A stretch of 64,000 nt of DNA from Paenibacillus tyrphae. Lineage in GTDB: Bacteria; Bacillota; Bacilli; Paenibacillales; NBRC-103111. The stretch covers positions 1-64,000 of the forward strand of contig NZ_BSDJ01000038.1 in the NCBI RefSeq assembly GCF_027925525.1, in the 5' to 3' direction. Shown here piece after piece: positions 35,790 to 43,803 of this stretch. The notes beneath the pieces are model-generated. The model was not told the DNA's origin and ran no database searches. It saw only the letters and a list, made by a program, of their open reading frames with translations. Each line of letters starts with the position of its first letter. The stretch's first letter is position 1. A program made the position numbers and the translations under genes.

Positions 35790-36821
35790 TCAATCGATTC
35801 CGAGACCCAGCATCGTTCTGATCGTAAGTTGATTTAGCCCGTGGAAGTAATCTTCCTCCCAATCCCGGACAAGAAGGGACGGCAAATTATCTGCCGGAAC
35901 ATAGGACGCGCTTCCTTTTCGGACATCGGCAAGATCGCGTTCGGTCAGATCCGTACTGCAAAAAAGGACGGTATGCGGGTTCAGGGTGGCCGTAAACACG
36001 GCGACCAAACGGCTCATCGCGTCGATCAGCTTCGCACGCCTTTCCGTACCGTCCTGCGCGGAAGGTGGCTCTTGAACGGCTTGGGAAAAATTTTGCGAAT
36101 CGTAAAGCGGCAAAAAGGAAACTTCGCCCGAAAAAAAGCTGCTCCCCCTTACCACGTCGCCGTTCACCATAATCCCGGCGCCGGGACCGTTCTGTCCCAG
36201 ATACAGGTACACCAGAGAGCGGTTTTGGTCGTCTCCCGAGCGGTCATGGTACCCAAGAACGGTAGCGTTCATATCGTTTTCCACTTGGACCCGAAGCGAA
36301 AAGCGTTCCTCATACAAGGCTTTGAAATCGAAGTTCTTGAACTTTTCGTAATCGGGAATATGGAAGACGCGCCCATTGTTCACCGCTCCCGGGACTCCCA
36401 AGGTCAGAGCGCGCAAATGAGGATAACGCTGCACGAAGGTGCCGATCTGCTCGGTCAACCGCTCGGGTCCGTCGTGCAAAACGCCGGGAAGCTTCTCGCG
36501 CCCGATCACCTCACCCACATAATTCAGGAGCGCATAGGAGGAATAATCCTTTTCGAGTGCTACGGCGAGTCCCGTCATATGATCGGCATTTAACCGGTAT
36601 TGCTTCGGACGCCGGCCTCCGCTGGATGCTCCCAGCCCCGTTAACACAACCTCTCCTTGGTTGTTCATTTCATCCAGCGTTTTACTAATCGTCGGAAAGC
36701 TGATGCCCGTACTCTGCGCAAGCTCGGCCGTGGTCGATACCAAATCGCGATACAGCACCGCACGAATTTGCCGACGAATCATATCCCCCATCATTTTGGG
36801 TTGAACGAAAGGAAGCTTCAT
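35790..36821 (-). CDS. ROK-family transcriptional regulator (NagC/XylR type)
   Basis: The 343-residue protein has an N-terminal winged helix (TTAELAQSTGISFPTISKTL) and a ROK sugar-kinase-like domain. The kinase ATP-binding motif is degraded, as in regulatory ROK proteins, and the usual zinc cluster is not evident. It probably senses a sugar and represses itself and the following MFS gene; a perfect 16-base palindrome lies right upstream. Start is the ATG five codons into the frame. Confidence 0.85.
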   Translation of the reverse strand: MKLPFVQPKMMGDMIRRQIRAVLYRDLVSTTAELAQSTGISFPTISKTLDEMNNQGEVVLTGLGASSGGRRPKQYRLNADHMTGLAVALEKDYSSYALLNYVGEVIGREKLPGVLHDGPERLTEQIGTFVQRYPHLRALTLGVPGAVNNGRVFHIPDYEKFKNFDFKALYEERFSLRVQVENDMNATVLGYHDRSGDDQNRSLVYLYLGQNGPGAGIMVNGDVVRGSSFFSGEVSFLPLYDSQNFSQAVQEPPSAQDGTERRAKLIDAMSRLVAVFTATLNPHTVLFCSTDLTERDLADVRKGSASYVPADNLPSLLVRDWEEDYFHGLNQLTIRTMLGLGID

Positions 36822-36839
36822 GGCATTCACCGCCAACTT

Positions 36840-36855
36840 ATTAAAGTTCTTTAAT
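36840..36855 (-). promoter_or_regulatory. Palindromic ROK operator
   Basis: ATTAAAG-TT-CTTTAAT is a perfect 16-base palindrome beginning 19 bases before the ROK regulator start, fitting autoregulation. Confidence 0.6.
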
Positions 36856-37063
36856 TACTTTCCGAGTGTATCACAGATTCGTCCGGGGCACAACGAATGA
36901 ATTCCGTGAAATCCTAAACGACTTCCGGTACAAAAAAAGAAAGGGAAACGGCATGGCGCCGATTTGACCCAAGACGATGAAACCATCCAAACGCTTTACC
37001 ATGATCTTCAATTAAGGTTTTGCTAATTTTATGTAAAGATTCGCGTGTGCGAGTCAACTAAAA

Positions 37064-37102
37064 AACTTCCCGCAAGCCGCTTTCGGCGGTTCACGGGAAG
37101 TT
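37064..37102 (-). terminator. Terminator of the amino-sugar operon
   Basis: AACTTCCCG and CGGGAAGTT enclose an inner GCCG-rich hairpin and are followed on the minus strand by TTTTTT, immediately after the murQ stop. Confidence 0.88.
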
Positions 37103-37105
37103 CTG

Positions 37106-38026
37106 TTATCCGATCCGTTGACCTTCCAGCCAACGGACCGCCTCTGCGAAATGGTCGCCCGACCGCGCTAAAGCGGCGGACGCTTCCTGCCTGTCGATGC
37201 CGAACCGGTGCATCAGAATCGCCAGGCGCGCATCGCCTTCGGCCCGCCGGGCCAGTTCCTCCGCCGCAGCCCGGTCCGCTCCGGTCGCTTCGCCAATAAT
37301 GCGCACGACTCGGTCGCGCAGCTTGGCGTTCGTCGTCTGCACGTTCACCATCAAGTTGCCGTACACTTTGCCAAGCTGAACCATCACCGTTGTGCTGATC
37401 ATGTTCAACACCATCTTTTGCGCGGTGCCGGCCTTCATGCGCGTCGAACCGGTGACTACCTCGGGGCCGACCGGCACCTCGATGCCGTGCACCGCCGCCC
37501 GGCTAAGCTCGGTACCCGTGTTGCACGAGATGCCCACGGTCAAAGCGCCGATCCGGTTGGCCTCGCGGATCGCCCCCAGCACATACGGCGTCCGGCCGCT
37601 CGCCGTAAGGCCGACGACCGCGTCCGCCGCCGTCGCATGGCGCGCGATATCCGCCGCTCCGGCTTCCAGATCGTCCTCCGCGTTTTCTACGGCGTTCATC
37701 ATCGCTGTCTCGCCCCCGGCAATAATGCCGCGCACGAGCGACGATTCGACCCCGAACGTCGGAGGACATTCGGACGCGTCCAGAATGCCGAGCCGGCCGC
37801 TCGTGCCGGCCCCGATGTAATAAAGCTTGCCTCCCTGCCTCAACCGCGCCGCAATCGCGGTAATCGCTTCTTCGATTTGCGGCAGCGCGGTTTGCACGGA
37901 AGCGGCAATTGTACCGTCCTCGCCGTTGATCGTCTCGATGATTTCCCTCACGCTCATCCGGTCCAAATGGACGGACTTGGCGTTACGCTGCTCCGTAACC
38001 GGCTGCCGTTGTTCGTTATGCGTCAT
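37106..38026 (-). CDS. murQ: N-acetylmuramic acid 6-phosphate etherase
   Basis: MurQ removes the lactyl ether from MurNAc-6-phosphate, giving GlcNAc-6-phosphate and D-lactate. The 306-residue SIS-domain protein has YYIGAGTSGRLGILDASECPPTF near residue 70, the catalytic glutamate in AENAEDD-type context, and PEVVTGSTRMKAGTAQK near residue 190. The ATG follows AAGGAGA. Last gene of an operon with a sugar ABC importer and a YbbE-like hydrolase. Its substrate must be phosphorylated, but no kinase or MurP-type PTS is encoded nearby. Confidence 0.95.
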   Translation of the reverse strand: MTHNEQRQPVTEQRNAKSVHLDRMSVREIIETINGEDGTIAASVQTALPQIEEAITAIAARLRQGGKLYYIGAGTSGRLGILDASECPPTFGVESSLVRGIIAGGETAMMNAVENAEDDLEAGAADIARHATAADAVVGLTASGRTPYVLGAIREANRIGALTVGISCNTGTELSRAAVHGIEVPVGPEVVTGSTRMKAGTAQKMVLNMISTTVMVQLGKVYGNLMVNVQTTNAKLRDRVVRIIGEATGADRAAAEELARRAEGDARLAILMHRFGIDRQEASAALARSGDHFAEAVRWLEGQRIG

Positions 38027-38083
38027 AAAATCTCCTTCCCTTCTCGGCTCCCTGATCGCATTAGTTGCCTTTCTCGTCCCGTC

Positions 38084-38908
38084 TTACTTGACCGCGCCCG
38101 CCGTCATGCCGTCCATGAACTGCCTGGAGGAGAGGGCGAACAGCACGATCATCGGCAGCGACGACAAGGTTAGCCCCGCGAACAGCACGCTCCAATCGGT
38201 GGAGTATTCGCTGAACAGCGTCAGCATGCCGACGGGAATCGTCTTTTTCACTTCGTCTTGGATGAAGATCAGCGGGAAGAAGAAATCGTTCCACACCGTG
38301 ATGAAATTCATGATCATGACCGTTCCGAGCGCCGGTCGCATCAAGGGCGCCACGATGCTCAGCAGCAGGCGGATATCGGAGCAGCCGTCGATCCGGCCCG
38401 CCTCCTCCAGTTCCTTCGGCAGCGTCCGAAAAAATCCGGTCAAGATCAGGACCGACATCGGGATGCCGATGGCCGTATACATCAGAATCAGCGAAGTAAC
38501 CGTGTTCATCAGCCCCAAATTTTTCATCAGCATGAACAGCGGAACGATGCCGAGCTTGACCGGAATCATCATGCCGAGCAGAAAGAAGAAGAACAGCGCC
38601 GGATTCCAGCGGAAAGGGTATCTCGCAATATAGAACGAAGCCAGCGAGCCGAACAGCAGGATCAGAGCAACGGATACGACGCTGACCGTCAGGCTGTTCC
38701 AGAAATAATCGAAGTATGGCAGCTGGTCCAGCAGCTTCTTATAGGCGGCCATGCTCCAGGACTTCGGCAGTCCGATCGGATTTTTGAAAATGTCGATGTT
38801 CGTCTTAAAAGAAGACAAGAGCATCAGAACGATCGGATAGAGGCTGAGAAGCGCAAACAGACTGGCGATAACATAATGTGACGCGCGTAATGCCGGGTTT
38901 GTTTTCAC
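38084..38908 (-). CDS. Sugar ABC transporter permease (MalG type)
   Basis: A 274-residue membrane protein with six helices and the EAA coupling loop KELEEAGRIDGCSDIRLLLSI of the carbohydrate uptake-1 family. It works with the neighbouring permease and binding protein. Start is GTG. The final FMDGMTAGAVK is typical of family C-termini. Confidence 0.92.
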   Translation of the reverse strand: MKTNPALRASHYVIASLFALLSLYPIVLMLLSSFKTNIDIFKNPIGLPKSWSMAAYKKLLDQLPYFDYFWNSLTVSVVSVALILLFGSLASFYIARYPFRWNPALFFFFLLGMMIPVKLGIVPLFMLMKNLGLMNTVTSLILMYTAIGIPMSVLILTGFFRTLPKELEEAGRIDGCSDIRLLLSIVAPLMRPALGTVMIMNFITVWNDFFFPLIFIQDEVKKTIPVGMLTLFSEYSTDWSVLFAGLTLSSLPMIVLFALSSRQFMDGMTAGAVK

Positions 38909-38926
38909 GAAGCGTCTACCCCCTTT

Positions 38927-39883
38927 CTAATACTCCATGTCCCGCTTGCGAACATAGGCCATAAACAATGCGGACAGTGTAGCGATAATCAAGAACAGCA
39001 CGACCGCCAGCGCCGACCCGAGACCGACCGCAACGCCGTCGCCCGACGAGCCGCCGAAAGCCGTACGGTAAAAGAAAACGGCCAGCGTATCCGTCGAATG
39101 ATACGGTTCCCCCTGCGAGCCTTGCATCGCATATATAAGCTCGAACGCTTCGAACGCGTGAATAAACGTAAATACGGTGAGAATGACGACGGATTGCGTC
39201 ATCATAGGCAAAATGATCGAACGAATCAGGCGAAAGCCCTGCACCCCGTCCAGCCTCGACGCCTCGATCACCTCCTGAGAGATCGACTGCAAGCCTGCAA
39301 GCAGAATCAGCACCGCGAAGCCGACGCCGAACCAGCTGTTCGCGAGAATGATCGCCGTCAGAGCAGTGCCCGGCTCGCCCAGCCACGGCCTCGCCCATTC
39401 GGCAAGACCGATGTTCTTGAGCGCGAAGTTAACGACGCCGGAATTCGGGTTTAGCATCAGCTTCCACAGGAAACCGACGACGATGACCGACAGTAGCCGC
39501 GGCACAAAGTAGGCCATTTTGAACAGCTCCGCGCCCTTCACTTTCGTGTAAATAATGTACGCCAAAATGAAAGCGATACCATTTTGCACGATCATTTCCA
39601 GTATGAAATAGTAGACATTATGCCCGAACGCGTTCCAGAACAGCCCGTTGAACGGCTCCGTCGTGAACAGCTTGACGAAATTGTCGATGCCGACAAAAGC
39701 GCCCTTCTGAAGCCCCTTCCAGTCGAACAAGCTGTAGCTGAAAGCCGCTACGATCGGATACACGACAAACAGCGCGTAGACGGCGAGGGCAGGAACCGGG
39801 AACAGGTGGATGATCCCTCGTTTCCAGTTCAAACCCGGCTGCCGTTTGCTTGTGCGGTCCCATACCGCCGCTTCTCGATTCAT
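38927..39883 (-). CDS. Sugar ABC transporter permease (MalF type)
   Basis: A 318-residue permease with six helices, a cytoplasmic N-terminal extension and the coupling loop QEVIEASRLDGVQGFRLIRS. It is the partner of the MalG-type permease. No ATPase gene is present in the operon, so a shared MsmX-type ATPase encoded elsewhere is expected. Confidence 0.92.
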   Translation of the reverse strand: MNREAAVWDRTSKRQPGLNWKRGIIHLFPVPALAVYALFVVYPIVAAFSYSLFDWKGLQKGAFVGIDNFVKLFTTEPFNGLFWNAFGHNVYYFILEMIVQNGIAFILAYIIYTKVKGAELFKMAYFVPRLLSVIVVGFLWKLMLNPNSGVVNFALKNIGLAEWARPWLGEPGTALTAIILANSWFGVGFAVLILLAGLQSISQEVIEASRLDGVQGFRLIRSIILPMMTQSVVILTVFTFIHAFEAFELIYAMQGSQGEPYHSTDTLAVFFYRTAFGGSSGDGVAVGLGSALAVVLFLIIATLSALFMAYVRKRDMEY

Positions 39884-39924
39884 TGCGCCCCGCCCTTTCT
39901 ATCATGTTTATGTCGACCGGCGGT

Positions 39925-41241
39925 TTATTTGGCCGCAGGTTTGAACCAGGAATCGGCGCTCTTCTGCACGACATCCGTCACCGTGTCCGGTTTTTCCTTG
40001 CCGAGGAACATTCCTTGGAGAGCCGTCTCCAGCGTGGCCTTGGTCGTCGGGTTGCCTGCGCTGAAATGCACGACCATCGCATACGGCGTCGAATTGGCGG
40101 CAGCGAGCTGGATCATTTTCGCGACGAGCGGGTCGGAGGATTCCACGCCCGGAATCGTGCTCGGCTTCTTCAGATCGTCGGCTACCATCTTGCCGAATTC
40201 CTTCGTCGTCATGAACTCGATAAACTTCATAGCCGCCTCTTTATTCTTGGAAGCCGCGTTGACGGCGAACGAGCCGTCCACCCAGTTGGTCACGCTAGCC
40301 TTGCCGTCCGCTTTCACCGGAGGAACCGGGAACAGATCCAGATCGAGGTCCGGGTTCATCTTTTTCATGACCGCAATTTCCCAGTCGCCCATCACGATCA
40401 TGCCCGCCTGCTCGGTGACGAACAGATTGCGCATGTCATCCATGCCGAGACCCGTATAATTTTCCGGGAAATATTTTGTCAGATCTTGAAGCATCGTGAT
40501 CGAATCGGTGAACTCTTTGCTTTTGAAATTCGTTTTGCCTGCGAGCAGGTTGTTGACAAATTCGGTGCCGCCGTAAAATTGCGGGCCAAGCGCGCCATGC
40601 GTCAGGGACAAAATCCAGCCCTCCTTGGAGCCGAAGGCAAACGGCGCAATCTTGTTCTGCTTCAGCGTATCGGCCGCCTTCATCAGCTCATCCCAAGTTT
40701 TCGGCTCGGACAAGTTGAACTTTTTGAACAGCTTTTTGTTATAGAAGATTTGCGTCGAGCTGTAGACCGTCGGCACGCCGTATACTTTGCCGTCCTTGCC
40801 GGTAGCGGCCATTTTTGCTTCCTTCGGAATCGCTTGGAGCCCCTTGACGCTGTCGAGCGGCTCCAAGTATTTGGCGTCGGCGAGCGCGATGCCGGCGGCA
40901 TACGGCCTGAGGTGGATGATGTCGGGGCCGCTGCCGGTTTGCAGCGCCGTATTCAGCACCGTGTTGTATTCGGTGTTTTTGGTCGGCTTAAATTCGATCT
41001 CGATGTCGGGATTCGTCTTGTTGAACGCTTTGATGATCTTCTCGTACACTTCTTTGTCTTCCGTCCGCCAGCTGCCCATCGTCAGCTTGACCTTCTGCGC
41101 TTCCGTTTTCTTTCCTCCGCCCCCGTTTGCCGCCGGAGCTTCCTGGGCCCCGTCCTTCGACGGGCTGCTGCAGCCCGTTGCGATGAGCGATATGGCGGCA
41201 GCGAGTGCGATTGCCGATTTCATGGTCTTGGTCCCCTTCAT
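39925..41241 (-). CDS. Sugar-binding lipoprotein of the amino-sugar operon
   Basis: A 438-residue family 1 extracellular solute-binding protein with lipobox LIATGCS (Cys near 24) and typical stretches such as KLTMGSWRTEDKEVYEKI and AAMKFIEFMTTKEFGK. It captures the sugar on the outer face for the two permeases. The operon context (murQ, YbbE-like hydrolase) suggests a MurNAc-containing ligand; this is inference. ATG follows GGGAGGG. Confidence 0.9.
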   Translation of the reverse strand: MKGTKTMKSAIALAAAISLIATGCSSPSKDGAQEAPAANGGGGKKTEAQKVKLTMGSWRTEDKEVYEKIIKAFNKTNPDIEIEFKPTKNTEYNTVLNTALQTGSGPDIIHLRPYAAGIALADAKYLEPLDSVKGLQAIPKEAKMAATGKDGKVYGVPTVYSSTQIFYNKKLFKKFNLSEPKTWDELMKAADTLKQNKIAPFAFGSKEGWILSLTHGALGPQFYGGTEFVNNLLAGKTNFKSKEFTDSITMLQDLTKYFPENYTGLGMDDMRNLFVTEQAGMIVMGDWEIAVMKKMNPDLDLDLFPVPPVKADGKASVTNWVDGSFAVNAASKNKEAAMKFIEFMTTKEFGKMVADDLKKPSTIPGVESSDPLVAKMIQLAAANSTPYAMVVHFSAGNPTTKATLETALQGMFLGKEKPDTVTDVVQKSADSWFKPAAK

Positions 41242-41270
41242 ACTTAAGCCCTCCCTTGGATGATGATTCT

Positions 41271-42320
41271 CTATTTATCCTCGATGAGCGAGGTATAAAC
41301 CGCCGTATGCAAAATCGGCCGCAGCTCCCGCATGATCGGACTTCGTCCGAAATGCACCGCGTTGGTCAAGAACACGACAATCAGCTCGTGGAACGGGTCG
41401 ATCCACAGGCTCGTTCCGGTAAAGCCGGTATGTCCGAAGCTGCCGTGCGACCAAGACGCCCCGCAGGACGGCGCGCGATCCTGACCGTGCCATAGTTCCC
41501 AGCCGAGCGCCCGGCCTTGATACGGATTGCGGAAGCAAGCGTTGATCGTTTCTCTGTTCAGCAGCCCATCGCCGTCCGGGTCAAGCCATGCCCGGGCGTA
41601 CTTGCGCAGGTCGTCCGCCGTTGTGAACAGTCCCGCGCTGCCGCTCACGCCTCCGAGATGATAGCTCTTCTCGTCATGGACGACTCCGTGCACATACCCG
41701 GTACCGTCGTCCAGCGGTTCTGTGGCGGCGATTCGTCCGAGCAGCTCTGGCCGCGGATTAAACATCGAATCGGCCATCCCCAGCGGGTCGAACACGTACC
41801 GGCGCGCGCACGATTCCAGCGATTGCCCGGATACGACGGCGGCGACTTCGCCGAGCAAAATCATCCCGAGGTCGCTGTATACCGCCTGCTCCCCGGGCTC
41901 CGTTACCAGCTCCTGCTTCAGCACGAGAGGAATGACGTCCCGGCGCTCCGTCCGCTTGGCGTAAGGAAGCTCGGGAGAAAGTCCGGACGTGTGCATCAGC
42001 AGGTGGGGCAGCGTCACGTTCGGATGGCGGAAGGCAGGAATATACGCTTGGACGGGATCGTCCAGCCGGAGCCTTCCCTGTTCCGCCAGCGTCAGAATGA
42101 CCGGCAAGGTCACGGTGACTTTCGTTAACGAAGCGACGTCGAACATCGTGCGCTCGGTTATCTGGCACTCGGCGGTGCCGTCCGAATAGGACCCGTATGC
42201 TTGGCTCCATCGAACGTCAGCCCCCAGCGAGATATCCACCACGGCTCCGGGAATCGCCTTTTCGTTGACCCAACGCCGGATCAACCGGTCTACCGCGTCC
42301 CATTTATTTGGATCGGTCAT
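41271..42320 (-). CDS. YbbE/AmiE-like serine hydrolase (class C beta-lactamase fold)
   Basis: A 349-residue serine hydrolase with the SxxK motif in ASLTKVTVT near residue 64, the YSD motif (AVYSDLGMI) and the HTG triad member in GHTGFTG. It has the length and position of B. subtilis YbbE/AmiE, which is encoded with murQ and processes muropeptide-derived material. No signal peptide is evident, so it may act inside the cell. First gene of the operon, under a clear promoter and cre-like site. Confidence 0.82.
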   Translation of the reverse strand: MTDPNKWDAVDRLIRRWVNEKAIPGAVVDISLGADVRWSQAYGSYSDGTAECQITERTMFDVASLTKVTVTLPVILTLAEQGRLRLDDPVQAYIPAFRHPNVTLPHLLMHTSGLSPELPYAKRTERRDVIPLVLKQELVTEPGEQAVYSDLGMILLGEVAAVVSGQSLESCARRYVFDPLGMADSMFNPRPELLGRIAATEPLDDGTGYVHGVVHDEKSYHLGGVSGSAGLFTTADDLRKYARAWLDPDGDGLLNRETINACFRNPYQGRALGWELWHGQDRAPSCGASWSHGSFGHTGFTGTSLWIDPFHELIVVFLTNAVHFGRSPIMRELRPILHTAVYTSLIEDK

Positions 42321-42360
42321 CTCTCCATCGCCGCCCCTCTTTCTAATGTCCCAACACTTT

Positions 42361-42374
42361 TGTAAACGCTGTCA
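42361..42374 (-). promoter_or_regulatory. cre-like CcpA site of the amino-sugar operon
   Basis: TGTAAACGCTGTCA (plus strand) is identical to the site before the GH16 gene and lies downstream of the -10 box, so CcpA could block elongation when preferred sugars are present. Confidence 0.72.
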
Positions 42375-42388
42375 TTGTTTATACTCAT

Positions 42389-42416
42389 ATTATAAAATAT
42401 TATTTCATTTTGTAAA
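42389..42416 (-). promoter_or_regulatory. SigA-type promoter of the amino-sugar operon
   Basis: TTTACA and TATAAT separated by 16 bases on the minus strand, about 70 bases before the first gene. Confidence 0.7.
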
Positions 42417-42430
42417 TAGTGATATGAAAT
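42402..42430 (-). promoter_or_regulatory. Operator-like inverted repeat over the -35 box
   Basis: ATTTCAT and ATGAAAT are perfect inverted repeats 15 bases apart and straddle the -35 element. Sites of this ATGAAAT type are used by RpiR/MurR-like regulators; no such regulator gene is in the window. Confidence 0.45.
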
Positions 42431-42439
42431 TTTATTTCC

Positions 42440-42472
42440 GGAATAAAAAAGCCTTGCGCCTAAAGCGCAAGG
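42440..42472 (-). terminator. Terminator of the 2OG oxygenase gene
   Basis: On the minus strand CCTTGCGC-TTTA-GGCGCAAGG is followed by CTTTTTTATT. Confidence 0.85.
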
Positions 42473-42509
42473 GGCAAGGGCAAAGTACGGAGAAACTTCA
42501 GACAAACAG

Positions 42510-42531
42510 AGGTGGGAGATATCCCCCACCT
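42510..42531 (-). repeat. GATATC-loop hairpin of unknown role
   Basis: AGGTGGG and CCCACCT form a 7-base stem around a loop containing GATATC, just after the oxygenase stop and upstream of its terminator. It may be a relic of a mobile-element end. Confidence 0.35.
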
Positions 42532-42548
42532 TAAGCGCGAGGACTCGA

Positions 42549-43262
42549 TCATTGGGCATCATGAAAAATAAGCCCCAGACTGTAGCGCGTGCCTGCTGTA
42601 ATCGTGCTTACGCCGTGACGGAGCGTCGTCCGGTATGTCCCGCGCGTGCCTTGCACCGGACGATGCTGTGTCGGAAAAATAAGTCCGGCTCCTTGCTCCA
42701 GCGCAATCGCATGGCCTCTGGACTGCGCTCTCGGCCTTTGCTCAACCAGCAAAAATTCGCCTCCCGCGAATTCCTTTTCCCGCTGATTCAAAACAAAGAC
42801 GACCTGGAACGGGAAAAATACATCCCCGTACATATCTTGATGCAAACAGTTATAGCCCCCTGCCTCGTACTTCAAAAGCAGCGGCGTCGGACGGGTCTGT
42901 CCGTGCTCATGGCAGCGCTCCAGAAACTGCGCCAGCTCGGGAGGGTATACGGCTTCCTGCCCAAGCTGCGTCTGCCAACGGTTGGCCGCTTCAGCCAACC
43001 GGGGGTAAAACGAGACGCGCAGCTCCTGCAGCAGCGGCGGCAGCGGAGCCTGAAAGTACTTATATTCTCCAATGCCAAACCGGTACCGGGCCATATCGAT
43101 CCGGGTCCGGAAGTGCGACTCCTCCTCATACATGCTTATGAGCTCGCGGCACTCCTCGTTCCGCAGCAACGGCGGAAACGCGGCAAAGCCTTGCTCGTCC
43201 AACACTTGTTGGATCGAAGGCCAATCCACCCCCGCGACGCGCTTCGTTATTGAATCCGTCAT
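42549..43262 (-). CDS. 2-oxoglutarate/Fe(II)-dependent oxygenase
   Basis: The 237-residue protein has the jelly-roll iron motif HxD in LHQDMYGDVFFPFQ and the second histidine plus 2OG arginine region near RHGVSTITAGTRYSLGLIFH. It resembles prolyl-4-hydroxylase-like members of the family; substrate unknown. The N-terminal half is helical (RNEECRELISMYEEE). The ATG follows GGAAGGAG. It stands alone between the amino-sugar operon and a gene-free stretch. Confidence 0.83.
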   Translation of the reverse strand: MTDSITKRVAGVDWPSIQQVLDEQGFAAFPPLLRNEECRELISMYEEESHFRTRIDMARYRFGIGEYKYFQAPLPPLLQELRVSFYPRLAEAANRWQTQLGQEAVYPPELAQFLERCHEHGQTRPTPLLLKYEAGGYNCLHQDMYGDVFFPFQVVFVLNQREKEFAGGEFLLVEQRPRAQSRGHAIALEQGAGLIFPTQHRPVQGTRGTYRTTLRHGVSTITAGTRYSLGLIFHDAQ

Positions 43263-43803
43263 ACCAAAGGCTCCTTCCGTGATCATTTAGCGACTGCCTT
43301 CATCATAACCAAAAAGCCCTGCAGCGTCTTTCCATATCATGCTTACCTATTTGGGTTTACGGCAGACGCTGTGCAAATCATCCATTTTTACCATTTCGAG
43401 CGTGTGACGGGACTCCGTTTCAATACCCGCAAGGCACTCGCTAAAATTAGCGGAACGAAGCCGCATCTATTTCCGCTCAATGGCCCGTTTGCACAAAATA
43501 GAGAACCTGTGGTGCGTAAACGCCCCGGAATCAGGGAATATGAGCATTTTTCGACACGATTTAGTCACCTCAGTTCCTCTATTGATGGTACCAAGCGTCA
43601 AAAGCTTCATTAGCGCACTGTAGTTCTTTTATGTTCAAACCGGGTCGTTCAACGGTTTCAACTCGCCGCGCCGCCGATCCCCGCATCCTCCCCCCCCCCC
43701 CAAAAAAAAGAGACCGCCCCTCGGCAAAAACATCTGCCTCTGGAACGATCCCTTACTCAACTCGCCTCACGCCTGTCTGTCCGCGCCCAGCCGACGGCTA
43801 GCG
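43263..43803. other. Gene-free stretch with stem-loops
   Basis: No convincing gene is seen here. It holds several inverted repeats (CGCTAA/TTAGCG near 43445, AGCGGAA/TTCCGCT just after, and an 87-base imperfect stem-loop) and a C12A8 homopolymer near its end. Confidence 0.6.
43497..43583. repeat. Long imperfect inverted repeat, MITE-like
   Basis: Two arms of about 26 bases beginning AATAGAG and ending CTCTATT match at roughly three-quarters of positions when one is reversed and complemented. Such structures are often dispersed repeats. Confidence 0.5.

Noticed and set aside
39850-41247. Plus-strand frame of 465 codons opposite the sugar-binding protein
   Set aside because: Antisense to a clear lipoprotein gene; no domain.
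43371-43613. 80-codon plus-strand frame in the gene-free stretch
   Set aside because: No RBS or motif, and it overlaps the inverted repeats.
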